NCBI RefSeq assembly: GCF_900112195.1
Contig: NZ_FOKR01000002.1
Location: 740,833-804,832, forward strand
DNA: 64,000 nucleotides
Source of the DNA: Butyrivibrio sp. YAB3001
Lineage (GTDB): Bacteria > Bacillota > Clostridia > Lachnospirales > Lachnospiraceae
Direction of reading: 5' to 3'
Shown: one piece after another, positions 1 to 7,740 of the stretch
How positions within the stretch are numbered: the stretch's first letter is position 1
Layout of the letters: every line of letters starts with the position of its first letter
Position numbers and translations under genes: made by a program
The notes under the pieces: model-generated
Databases searched by the model: none
Seen by the model: only the letters and a program-made list of their open reading frames with translations
What the model was told of the DNA's origin: nothing

Positions 1-553
1 ATTCATCCACAAAATCAAGAACCTCAGGATAATCCTGATAGAGCCCTCTGATTGCTTTTCCAGTTGTCTCTTTGGCGGTTCTAAACTCCGTATTCCCGGC
101 ATTTATTTCGCTTATACATTTGATCAGGGCAGATAATTTATCTGCAGCCTTCACAAGCTTCCTGATATATTTATCCTCTTCTGTTCCATCAGGCCTGAAT
201 ATCTCATCAAAAGCAGGTTTGAGGTCATCAGGAAGTTTCTCTAAAAGCCTTTCATCAGCAACCTTTTCCACCTCTTTGTATGCCTGCTTAATGTCAGGAT
301 TAAAATACTTTACAGGTGTAGGCATATCTCCTGTTATTATCTCAGATGCATCATGATAAAGACCTATGAGCGCAGCCTTATTGGCATCAAGGCTCTTGCC
401 GTAGCGGACATTTGCGATAGTGCAAAGCGCATGCGCTATCATTGCAACCTCCATTGAATGTTCACACAGGTTCTCTGCCCTTGTATTTCTCATAAGAGCC
501 CATCTGTCTATATATTTCATTCTTGATATAAGTGCAAAAAAATTGTAACTCAT
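1..553 (-). CDS. YfbR-type HD-domain 5'-deoxynucleotidase, 3' end cut by window
   Basis: The reading frame starts at an ATG at 551-553 behind an AGGGG ribosome binding site and stays open to the window edge, so the C-terminus is missing (184 codons seen). The N-terminus reads MSYNFFALISRMKYIDRW. It is followed by the metal-binding HD motifs EHSMEVAMIAHAL and GLYHDASEIITGDMPTP, the pattern of YfbR nucleotidases, which remove phosphate from deoxynucleoside 5'-monophosphates in the cytoplasm. YfbR of E. coli is about 199 residues, so little is lost. Family assignment is by motif; the substrate is inferred. It stands alone downstream of hemW, with no shared promoter visible. Confidence 0.85.
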   Translation of the reverse strand, partial: MSYNFFALISRMKYIDRWALMRNTRAENLCEHSMEVAMIAHALCTIANVRYGKSLDANKAALIGLYHDASEIITGDMPTPVKYFNPDIKQAYKEVEKVADERLLEKLPDDLKPAFDEIFRPDGTEEDKYIRKLVKAADKLSALIKCISEINAGNTEFRTAKETTGKAIRGLYQDYPEVLDFVDE

Positions 554-670
554 TGTAATCCCCTTTTTTTTGTATTTATGCTTTGTGCCTCACTACATAA
601 TAATCCGCAATTTTAGTTATACATTATTATGATATGAAGATTAAAAATAATGTTATGTATCGTTTGAAAA

Positions 671-1834
671 TTATGAAAACAAAAAATCCGCCATCACCGT
701 ATTGCTGACATCAAGTCCCTTTTCTGTAAGGCGAAGATACTCACCATCATTTTCAAGAAGCCCCATTTTAACGTATTTGTCAATCACTTCACCATAGATC
801 TCAAATACAGATTTACCAAATTCCTTTTCAAACTTATCTCTGCTAACCCCTTTTATAAGCCTAAGCCCCAGAAACATAAATTCTTCCATCTGCGATTCAA
901 TGGAAAGCCTCTCCTCATTTTCCATTATAAGCTTTATATCAGGCTCTTCCCCGGTAAGAGTTTCAATATAAGACTCAAAATGCGTGATATTATTCCATCT
1001 GACATTTTCTATCATTGAAGCCGCTCCGAGCCCTAGCCCAAGATAGTTTCCCCTTCTCCAGTACACTTTATTGTGATAACACTCGTACTTTTCAAAGTTT
1101 TCATCTGATCCGTCCAAAGCATAATTTGAAATCTCATATCTGTGGTATCCGCTTTCTAAAAGGACTTTTCTAGTCTCATGATACATTAACCTGTCCTCAT
1201 CCTCATCAGGAAGATTCAGCTCCATATCATAAAAAGGCGTCCCCTCTTCCACAATAAGACTATATGCCGAAATATGCTCCGGTTTTAATGAAATCACTTT
1301 CTTTAGCGTCTCAAGATATCCGTCAAGATTCTGCCCCGGAAGAGCACTCATCACATCAATATTTATATTGTCAAAGCCCGCATTTCTCGCATTTTCAAAG
1401 GTTTCATAAAAAAGCTTCGCATCATGTACCCTGCCAAGCTTTTTTAGTTCATCATCATTTAATGACTGCGCTCCGATACTGATTCGGTTAAAACCGGCTT
1501 TTTTGTACATAATAAGCTTATCCATTACACCGGATGCCGGATTTACTTCTATGCTTATTTCCGCATCTGCATCAAATCGTAAACGTTCTTTTATTTTCTC
1601 AAGTATCCTGCAAATATTTTCGGCCTTAGGAAAAGAAGGTGTACCCCCTCCAAAAAATACAGACTTTACGCAATAGTCACTGTACTTTTCTGATGACAGT
1701 ATCACCTCTTTTTCTAAAGCATTGAAATACTCTTCTATCTTTTTTTCCTCTGCATTAAAAGACAGAAAGTCGCAATATAAACATTTTCTGACGCAGAAAG
1801 GAATATGCACGTATATTGAAAGTTCTTTACTCAT
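671..1834 (-). CDS. hemW: HemW-like radical SAM protein (heme chaperone family)
   Basis: 387 residues from the ATG at 1834; an in-frame TTG nine bases upstream is less likely. The N-terminus carries the radical SAM cluster motif CxxxCxxC within HIPFCVRKCLYCDF, then FFGGGTPS and a C-terminal HemN-type domain. HemW proteins resemble coproporphyrinogen dehydrogenase but bind and deliver heme; many genomes annotate them as oxygen-independent coproporphyrinogen III oxidase. The start lies 17 nt after the lepA stop, the classic Firmicutes lepA-hemW pair, so the two are probably co-transcribed. No heme-binding ligand was identified by eye, and the exact activity remains inferred from family. Confidence 0.88.
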   Translation of the reverse strand: MSKELSIYVHIPFCVRKCLYCDFLSFNAEEKKIEEYFNALEKEVILSSEKYSDYCVKSVFFGGGTPSFPKAENICRILEKIKERLRFDADAEISIEVNPASGVMDKLIMYKKAGFNRISIGAQSLNDDELKKLGRVHDAKLFYETFENARNAGFDNINIDVMSALPGQNLDGYLETLKKVISLKPEHISAYSLIVEEGTPFYDMELNLPDEDEDRLMYHETRKVLLESGYHRYEISNYALDGSDENFEKYECYHNKVYWRRGNYLGLGLGAASMIENVRWNNITHFESYIETLTGEEPDIKLIMENEERLSIESQMEEFMFLGLRLIKGVSRDKFEKEFGKSVFEIYGEVIDKYVKMGLLENDGEYLRLTEKGLDVSNTVMADFLFS

Positions 1835-1851
1835 AATTAGCAATACTCAAA

Positions 1852-3660
1852 TCAATCTGTGCTATCCAGCTTTAATACGCTAAGGAAGGCTGACTGAGGC
1901 ACTTCGACGTTACCGATCTGACGCATCTTCTTCTTTCCTTCCTTCTGTTTCTCAAGAAGTTTCTTCTTACGGGAAATATCACCGCCGTAGCACTTAGCCA
2001 AAACGTCTTTTCTATAGGCTTTTACTGTTTCTCTTGCTATAACTTTTCCGCCAACAGCAGCCTGAATAGGAATCTCGAACATGTGCCTTGGTATCTCATC
2101 TTTAAGCTTCTCGCACATCTTGCGTCCACGCTCGTAAGCACCTTCTTTATGAACAATAAATGAAAGTGCATCCACTTCTTCCCTGTTGATAAGGATATCA
2201 AGCTTAACAAGGTCTGACTTTTCATAGCCCTTAAGCTCATAATCAAAAGATGCATATCCTCTTGATCTTGATTTAAGTGCATCGAAGAAATCATAAATAA
2301 TCTCGTTAAGGGGAAGCTCATACTTAAGTATTGCTCTTGACTGCTCGATGTAATCAGTACTTAAATATTTGCCTCTTCGTTCCTGGCAAAGCTGCATGAT
2401 TGCCCCAACATAATCTGTGGTCACCATGATCTCACCACTAACAATTGGTTCTTCCATAAATTCAATTTCCGAAGGATCAGGAAGGTTTGTAGGATTTGTC
2501 AGGTCAAAACATGTTCCGTCTGTCTTATGAACCTTGTAAACAACAGATGGCGCAGTTGTAACAAGATTAAGATCATACTCTCTTTCAAGTCTCTCCTGGA
2601 TTACCTCAAGGTGCAAAAGTCCCAAAAATCCTGCTCTGAATCCAAATCCCAATGCCTGTGATGTCTCAGGTTCATAGAAAAGAGAAGCATCATTAAGTTG
2701 CAATTTTTCCAAAGCATCTCTAAGGTCTGAATAATGCGCGGAATCTGCAGGATAAAGTCCGCAGTAAACCATCGGCATAACCTTCTTATATCCAGGAAGT
2801 GCCTCAGTACAAGGATTTTCCATATTTGTAACTGTATCACCTACGCGGGTATCTTTAATATTCTTAAGAGAAGCGGTAAAATATCCAACCTCGCCGGATG
2901 AAAGAATGTCACTGGCAATAAATCTTCCTGGGCCAAAATATCCAACCTCAACAACTTCTGCCTCAGCATCAGTTGCCATAAATTTAACTCTCATGCCCTT
3001 TTTAATGAAACCATCTCTTACACGGACAAAGACAATAACACCTCTATAAGAATCATATATACTATCAAAAATAAGAGCTTTAAGAGGGCTGTCATTATCC
3101 CCCTCCGGCGCAGGAATTTTGGAAACAACTGCCTCTAGTACCTCTTCAATGCCAATACCATTCTTGGCAGAGATCAAAGGTGCATCCTGAGCCTCAATTC
3201 CAATAACGTCCTCAATCTCATCTTTTACTTCCTGTGGCTGTGCACTGGGAAGATCAATCTTATTTATTACAGGGAAAACATCAAGGTCATGGTCAAGCGC
3301 CATATATACATTTGCAAGAGTCTGTGCCTCTACTCCCTGTGTAGCATCAACTACAAGAATCGCTCCGTCGCAGGCAGCAAGGCTACGTGAAACCTCATAG
3401 CCAAAATCCACATGTCCGGGCGTATCAATCATATTTAAAGTATATTCTTCCCCATCCTTGGCCTTATAGATCATTCTGACAGCCTGGGATTTAATTGTAA
3501 TTCCTCTCTCACGCTCGATATCCATATTATCGAGAACCTGATTCTGCATCTCCCTGCTGGTAAGAACACCTGTCTTTTCAATCATTCTATCCGCGAGGGT
3601 AGATTTACCATGATCTATATGCGCAACTATACAAAAATTTCTAATTTTACTCTGATCCAC
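1852..3660 (-). CDS. lepA: Elongation factor 4 (LepA), ribosome back-translocating GTPase
   Basis: 602 residues, the usual LepA length. It begins with GTG, preceded by AGGA seven bases upstream. G-domain motifs are clear: AHIDHGKS (P-loop), DTPGHVDF, and NKIDLP. EF-G-like domains II, III and V follow, and then the LepA-specific C-terminal domain ending near [20 protein letters not shown]. LepA acts on the ribosome during elongation and initiation and affects stalled or mis-translocated complexes. It lies between rpsT, separated by a terminator hairpin, and hemW, which follows after 17 nt. Confidence 0.97.
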   Translation of the reverse strand: MDQSKIRNFCIVAHIDHGKSTLADRMIEKTGVLTSREMQNQVLDNMDIERERGITIKSQAVRMIYKAKDGEEYTLNMIDTPGHVDFGYEVSRSLAACDGAILVVDATQGVEAQTLANVYMALDHDLDVFPVINKIDLPSAQPQEVKDEIEDVIGIEAQDAPLISAKNGIGIEEVLEAVVSKIPAPEGDNDSPLKALIFDSIYDSYRGVIVFVRVRDGFIKKGMRVKFMATDAEAEVVEVGYFGPGRFIASDILSSGEVGYFTASLKNIKDTRVGDTVTNMENPCTEALPGYKKVMPMVYCGLYPADSAHYSDLRDALEKLQLNDASLFYEPETSQALGFGFRAGFLGLLHLEVIQERLEREYDLNLVTTAPSVVYKVHKTDGTCFDLTNPTNLPDPSEIEFMEEPIVSGEIMVTTDYVGAIMQLCQERRGKYLSTDYIEQSRAILKYELPLNEIIYDFFDALKSRSRGYASFDYELKGYEKSDLVKLDILINREEVDALSFIVHKEGAYERGRKMCEKLKDEIPRHMFEIPIQAAVGGKVIARETVKAYRKDVLAKCYGGDISRKKKLLEKQKEGKKKMRQIGNVEVPQSAFLSVLKLDSTD

Positions 3661-3674
3661 TAATTCTTCCTCGT

Positions 3675-3716
3675 TTTTTAAAAAAACCTCGCACCGGTGA
3701 GAAGATGCGAGGTTTT
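3675..3716 (-). terminator. Hairpin terminator between rpsT and lepA
   Basis: Plus-strand bases 3683-3693 (AAAACCTCGCA) and 3706-3716 form an 11-bp perfect stem with a 12-nt loop. On the minus strand the stem is followed by a T-rich run (3675-3686). It sits after the rpsT stop and before lepA, so rpsT probably makes an abundant short transcript with partial read-through into lepA-hemW. Confidence 0.85.
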
Positions 3717-3749
3717 ATCTAATCTTTTAAATCAATAAAACAAAACTAA

Positions 3750-4013
3750 TTATGCAAGCTTGTTAACAGCCTGAGCAAGACGAGAAACCTTTCTTGAAGC
3801 AGTATTCTTCTTGAGAACGCCCTTTGACTCAGCCTTATCAATTGCTGATGTAGCAGCAAGAAGTGCCTTAGCAGCCTCTTCCTTGTTACCAGCTTCAATT
3901 GCAGCTCTAACCTTCTTAACTTCAGTCTTAACTGCAGACTTGATCATCTGATTTCTCTCAGCCTTTTTCTTATTAACAAGAATTCTCTTCTTGGCGGATT
4001 TGATATTTGCCAT
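3750..4013 (-). CDS. rpsT: 30S ribosomal protein S20
   Basis: 87 residues, very basic, starting MANIKSAKKRILVNKKKAERN, the standard S20 N-terminus. It binds 16S rRNA early in small-subunit assembly. The ATG at 4013 has a strong GGAGG ribosome binding site six bases upstream. A consensus promoter lies about 90 nt upstream and a terminator directly downstream, so it is a short, highly expressed unit in front of lepA. The arrangement rpsT-lepA-hemW is common in Firmicutes. Confidence 0.97.
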   Translation of the reverse strand: MANIKSAKKRILVNKKKAERNQMIKSAVKTEVKKVRAAIEAGNKEEAAKALLAATSAIDKAESKGVLKKNTASRKVSRLAQAVNKLA

Positions 4014-4105
4014 AATTACCTCCGAAACAAAAACTATAGTTAATTATAATTATCCTGGTAAGTGGGTTAAGCCGGACACGGACAGTTAACTTCACATACT
4101 AGGTT

Positions 4106-4134
4106 ATAATAGATTAAAATTGTCGAAATGTCAA
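4106..4134 (-). promoter_or_regulatory. Sigma-A promoter of rpsT
   Basis: On the minus strand TTGACA (4129-4134) is followed after exactly 17 nt by TATTAT (4106-4111), a near-perfect housekeeping promoter. It implies a leader of about 85 nt before rpsT. S20 is autoregulated in some bacteria, but no specific leader structure was established here. Confidence 0.85.
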
Positions 4135-4164
4135 TAGCTTCTAAAATTACCTTTTGCCCAAATT

Positions 4165-5214
4165 TCAGCCGCGACCGTTCCTTATTTTTGACGCGCGTTC
4201 CTTTATTTCTTCAAGACTTGTCTTAAATCTCTCTGAATACATGCTTGGATTTCCCATGATAGTGCGGGTTCTGTACCACTCAAAAAATGACTTCACAGGT
4301 GGTGGAGTAACTCTGTCCATAAGAACGCAGTACTTGGTATATAGCTCAATTACTTCTTCTTTGACGCTTCCTACATACGCAGAAGGATTTAGTCTTATTT
4401 TTTCTTTTATACTGCTAAAAGACTTTTCCAAAGAAGAACTAAGCACATCCATCCTGCTACCGATACCATTACTGATACCTTCCACAGTATTACCGATGCC
4501 GTTACTGATTCCCTCAACTGTATTGCCTATGCCATTGCTGATACCTTCAACAGTATTGCTGATGCCGTTGCTGATTCCCTCAACTTTGCTGCCAATTCCT
4601 TCTTTAACCTCTTCGCCCTTGAATGCAATGATGACATCAAGCCTTTTCTGCATTCTTGCCATTTCATACTTGGCTTTTTCCATGTAAAGAAGTATATCTC
4701 TAAGTTCTATCGCTGTCTTGAACGCCAACATAAAATCACAACTTACACCCACAGTAAGAACCACTGTAAAGATTGTCAAAAAATTGTATGGTATGGAACA
4801 GATCACTTTTTCCACGGGTATTTGTAAATAATGTGAAAATACAATAGTACAAACTCCCCACACCAGCGTGGATTCCAAACATACATAGCCTTTAAAATTA
4901 AACTTTTTGTGAGAATAATCCCAATACCTGACTTTAAACAGAGTTTCCATCAAAACTCCAACCACATATTCAAGCACTGTCGCTCCGATGCATCCTGCTA
5001 TATAGACCAAAAAAACATTATCATAAAAAGGTCTTGATACAACCAGCATCATAATTCCGCCGCTGCCATAAAGCGGTAAAAAAGGGCCTCTCATAAAGCC
5101 CCTGTTTACCGGATGTTTTTCCATCACCGTCACATATGCAGATTCAAAGCACCAGCCCAAAAAGCTATAAAAATAGAATAGAAACAGCCACTGCAATGGC
5201 AAATAGTTAAACAT
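4165..5214 (-). CDS. PF06541-type membrane protein with 11-residue repeat tail
   Basis: 349 residues. The first ~165 residues hold several membrane segments (for example LFLFYFYSFLGWCFESAY and VFLVYIAGCIGATVLEYVV). The GWCFESAY, NRGF and GPFLPLYG motifs are typical of the 'putative ABC-transporter type IV' family PF06541, whose function is not established. Residues 211-254 are four tandem 11-residue units of the type VEGISNGIGNT, with hydrophobic positions 1, 4 and 8, which suggests a right-handed (hendecad) coiled coil on the cytoplasmic side. AGGAG precedes the ATG. The gene follows the CobW-DUF1980 gene after 13 nt, so it is probably the last gene of that operon. The known family gives no activity to transfer. 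Confidence 0.75.
   Translation of the reverse strand: MFNYLPLQWLFLFYFYSFLGWCFESAYVTVMEKHPVNRGFMRGPFLPLYGSGGIMMLVVSRPFYDNVFLVYIAGCIGATVLEYVVGVLMETLFKVRYWDYSHKKFNFKGYVCLESTLVWGVCTIVFSHYLQIPVEKVICSIPYNFLTIFTVVLTVGVSCDFMLAFKTAIELRDILLYMEKAKYEMARMQKRLDVIIAFKGEEVKEGIGSKVEGISNGISNTVEGISNGIGNTVEGISNGIGNTVEGISNGIGSRMDVLSSSLEKSFSSIKEKIRLNPSAYVGSVKEEVIELYTKYCVLMDRVTPPPVKSFFEWYRTRTIMGNPSMYSERFKTSLEEIKERASKIRNGRG
4453..4584 (-). repeat. 33-bp coding tandem repeat (4 units)
   Basis: Four near-identical 33-bp units encode VEGISNGI(S/G)NT in the PF06541-type protein. The period is a multiple of three, so copy-number change would keep the frame. Confidence 0.85.
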
Positions 5215-5227
5215 ACCCCACTCCTAA

Positions 5228-6169
5228 TTACTGTTCAGGATTAGAAAAGTCTATGACCTGATTCTCAGGAGCAGTAGTTTTTTCCACTGAAATAGCCTTT
5301 AAGACAGGTCCTTCTCCCTGATATTCAGCCACATACTCTTTTGCAACCTTTGCTGTTACTAAAACCCAGTCTTTCTCAACAAGGTCTTTTGTATTTTCAT
5401 ATTCACAGGCAAAACCCAAAAACTGCATGTCCTGTGCGCAGCATGTCATTGCCATTCTTCCAGGCACAAATCTGTTATCCGGGAACTCCTCAGGTTTAAG
5501 AACCATAGCCTTAAATCTTACTGTTTTTCCTTCATAACGCTCAACATGGTCAAGAGCATCCAGATAGAACATTCCATAGCCATAGTTGTTGAGGTCAATA
5601 GGATTGGCATTTAGATCAAATGGAAGATCCTCATCAAGAGTCACATCCACTTCACCGTTTTTATCCTCAAAAATAATATCTGCCTTCTGATTGATAGCCT
5701 TAACATTTCTTTTATAGGAAGCAAGGTCCTCAATTCCGTCACAGCGGTTAAACAGAATCAGATCAGAATTACGTATCTGCTCAGCTAAAAGAGATTTCAT
5801 ATTATTAAAATAAAGCTCAAAATTAGAGGCATCGATAATAGTAATCTGCTGTTCAAGTCCCCACATAACAGGAAGTCGCAAATTCTTAAAATTCCACATT
5901 CCATTGTATTCAACAAGAATTCGCTCAGGATTATGCTTAGCATCAAGTGCTATAAGTGCATTGGGATTAAAGTCCTCTTCATCTTCTATGCGCTCAAGAA
6001 CAGTATTTGTAGACTTAAGAAGCTTTTCTTCGTAGTCATTTTCACCATCTTCGCAAACTATAAGGAGTGTCTTTCCTTTAGTTCTGAAATATGGCTGTCC
6101 CAGTGTATAACGGAAGAAATCCGTCTTACCACTGTCGAGAAATCCATTAATTATATATACCGGTTTCAA
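5228..6169 (-). CDS. CobW-family GTPase fused to a DUF1980/TIGR03943-like domain
   Basis: I place the start at the TTG at 6167-6169 because AGGAG lies seven bases upstream (6177-6181) and the protein then begins (M)KPVYIINGFLDSGKT, typical of CobW proteins. In-frame ATG or TTG codons further up have no such site. Residues 9-16 (GFLDSGKT) form the P-loop, and NRCD resembles the nucleotide-specificity motif. The CxCC metal motif of CobW chaperones is absent. From about residue 215 the sequence changes to a segment with RFVPGRMAMTCCAQDM and LGFACEYE, which resembles the soluble end of YcgQ-type DUF1980 proteins. The gene sits between a His-rich CobW gene and a membrane protein. Metal or membrane-permease partnership is inference. 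Confidence 0.7.
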   Translation of the reverse strand: MKPVYIINGFLDSGKTDFFRYTLGQPYFRTKGKTLLIVCEDGENDYEEKLLKSTNTVLERIEDEEDFNPNALIALDAKHNPERILVEYNGMWNFKNLRLPVMWGLEQQITIIDASNFELYFNNMKSLLAEQIRNSDLILFNRCDGIEDLASYKRNVKAINQKADIIFEDKNGEVDVTLDEDLPFDLNANPIDLNNYGYGMFYLDALDHVERYEGKTVRFKAMVLKPEEFPDNRFVPGRMAMTCCAQDMQFLGFACEYENTKDLVEKDWVLVTAKVAKEYVAEYQGEGPVLKAISVEKTTAPENQVIDFSNPEQ

Positions 6170-6201
6170 TTTTTCTCTCCTAATCATAAACAAATCGAAT
6201 T

Positions 6202-6251
6202 ATTATCTCACGAAATGCACAGCTACGTGCTTATTTCTGTCTAAACAGTAA
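6202..6251 (-). repeat. 50-bp dispersed intergenic repeat, TTACTGTT family (copy 1)
   Basis: Read on the minus strand it starts TTACTGTTTAGACAGAAA, contains an internal GCAC/GTGC hairpin, and ends near CGTGAGATAAT. It begins directly after the stop codon of the His-rich CobW gene. It aligns over its full length with 56422-56471 and shares its TTACTGTTYAGACA end with 7681-7702, 13936-13988 and 23826-23879. Confidence 0.6.
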
Positions 6252-7580
6252 TTAGAATCCTACTCTGCGGAAGAGCTTTTCAAGATTTTCTTCCTTAAGA
6301 CCTGATCCGATAACGCAGAACTTTCCTGTTACATCAGCAGCGCCATCTCTTACATCAGCTTCGCCCGGAACATAATCAAACTCAATCCACTTACCATCAG
6401 CTGTAGGAACTACGCCCTTAGTACGAAGAACAATACCATATTTTTCTTCATCCTCAAGCTGAGAAAGCATCTTCTCAATTTCGTCCTTTGTATATTTCAA
6501 AGGAGTTTCCATTCCCCAGCTCACAAAGACATCATGTGCAGCATGATCATGGTCATGATGATGATGCTCATGTTCGTCCTCATCTTCATCATGGTGATGA
6601 TGGTGGTGCTCATGTTCGTCCTCATCTTCATCATGGTGGTGATGATGGTGCTCGTGCTCGTCCTCATCTTCATCATGGTGGTGATGGTGGTGCTCATGTT
6701 CGTCCTCATCTTCATCATGGTGGTGATGATGGTGCTCGTGCTCGTCCTCATCTTCATCATGGTGGTGATGATGGTGTTCGTGCTCATGCTCGTCCTCATC
6801 TTCATCATGATGGTGATGATGGTGTTCGTGCTCATCCTCATCTTCATCGTCATCATGATGTGCTCTGTAAACAACAGATCCATCCTCCATAACAACTTTG
6901 TGGCTGCCATGATCATGATGGTGATGATGGTGATGTTCTTCTTCCTCCATAACCTGCTTCAAAAGCTCAGCCTCAAGATCATTATTTCCTTCGAATGTAT
7001 CAAGGATTTCTTTTCCTGTGATCTGATCAAGAGGAGTTGTGATTATAGTAGCCTTGTCATTGTGCTTGCGTATTAATTCAACTGCCTCTTCAATCTTCTT
7101 CTGATCAGCCTTATCAGTTCTTGTAAGAATGATTGTGCCTGCATTTTCAATCTGGTTAATGAAGAATTCACCAAAATTCTTGATGTAAACCTTAGCCTTT
7201 GAAACATCAACAACAGTAACAGCGCTGTTGAGTTCCATTTCAGCAGAACCATCTGCAATATTCTGAATAGCTCTCATAACATCAGAAAGTTTGCCAACAC
7301 CTGATGGCTCAATAAGGATACGCTCCGGTGCATACTGATCCATAACCTGCTTAAGTGAAGTCTCAAAATCTCCTACAAGAGAACAGCAGATGCATCCTGA
7401 ATTCATCTCTGTAATCTCAATTCCTGCCTCTTTAAGAAATCCACCGTCGATACCGATTTCTCCAAACTCATTTTCAATAAGAACAACCTTTGTTCCATTT
7501 AATGCTTCTTTTAAAAGCTTCTTTATAAGTGTTGTTTTACCTGCACCCAAAAAGCCTGATATAATATCAATCTTAGTCAT
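6252..7580 (-). CDS. CobW/ZNG1-type metal chaperone GTPase with His/Asp/Glu repeat block
   Basis: 442 residues from the ATG at 7580 (GGAG eight bases upstream); an in-frame extension of seven codons is unlikely. Motifs: P-loop GFLGAGKT at residues 9-16, ENEFGEIGIDGG, the metal-binding SGCICCSL with Cys 63, 65 and 66, ILIEPSG, and a CobW C-terminal domain with YTKDEIEKMLSQLE. Residues ~241-348 are almost only His, Asp and Glu in seven units of the form DEDEDEHEHHHHHH. CobW-family GTPases such as ZagA and ZNG1 hand zinc or cobalt to client enzymes. The His block is a plausible metal store. Zinc is the likeliest metal but is not proven. First gene of a three-gene operon. Confidence 0.85.
   Translation of the reverse strand: MTKIDIISGFLGAGKTTLIKKLLKEALNGTKVVLIENEFGEIGIDGGFLKEAGIEITEMNSGCICCSLVGDFETSLKQVMDQYAPERILIEPSGVGKLSDVMRAIQNIADGSAEMELNSAVTVVDVSKAKVYIKNFGEFFINQIENAGTIILTRTDKADQKKIEEAVELIRKHNDKATIITTPLDQITGKEILDTFEGNNDLEAELLKQVMEEEEHHHHHHHDHGSHKVVMEDGSVVYRAHHDDDEDEDEHEHHHHHHDEDEDEHEHEHHHHHHDEDEDEHEHHHHHHDEDEDEHEHHHHHHDEDEDEHEHHHHHHDEDEDEHEHHHHHHDEDEDEHEHHHHDHDHAAHDVFVSWGMETPLKYTKDEIEKMLSQLEDEEKYGIVLRTKGVVPTADGKWIEFDYVPGEADVRDGAADVTGKFCVIGSGLKEENLEKLFRRVGF
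6543..6848 (-). repeat. 42-bp coding tandem repeat (about 7 units)
   Basis: Seven units encode DEDEDEHEHHHHHH; one unit carries an extra HE pair and the last is degenerate. The nucleotide units are nearly identical, which indicates recent expansion. It makes long open frames in all other phases on both strands, which are shadows. Confidence 0.9.
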
Positions 7581-7606
7581 TTTTACCACTCCATTCTGCA
7601 CAAATT

Positions 7607-7664
7607 ATGTGCTACATCTACTACAACACAAAACATTTTATAGCACATTTTGAAAACATGTCAA
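7607..7664 (-). promoter_or_regulatory. Promoter and inverted repeat of the CobW operon
   Basis: On the minus strand TTGACA (7659-7664) and TATAAA (7637-7642) are 16 nt apart. An 8-bp inverted repeat, ATGTGCTA (7607-7614) and TAGCACAT (7641-7648), brackets the start region; its right arm overlaps the -10 element. It does not match the Bacillus Zur box I know, so the regulator is unknown. Confidence 0.6.
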
Positions 7665-7680
7665 GGATGGGGCGGCAAAA

Positions 7681-7702
7681 GCACATTCTGTCCGAACAGT
7701 AA
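7681..7702 (-). repeat. Partial member of the TTACTGTT repeat family
   Basis: The minus strand reads GTTACTGTTCGGACAGAATG, matching one end of the dispersed repeat. The second end is not recognisable. It lies in the gap between the coiled-coil gene and the CobW promoter. Confidence 0.4.
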
Positions 7703-7740
7703 CATGAACCATCAAGTAAAACATTAAGTAAAGAGATTAT

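Noticed and set aside
6543-6848. Regular repeats resembling a CRISPR array
   Set aside because: There are no unique spacers; the units are contiguous, in frame and coding.
6488-7076. Long open frames on both strands over the His-rich block
   Set aside because: They are caused by the 42-bp coding repeat of the CobW gene; their translations are low-complexity and lack ribosome binding sites.
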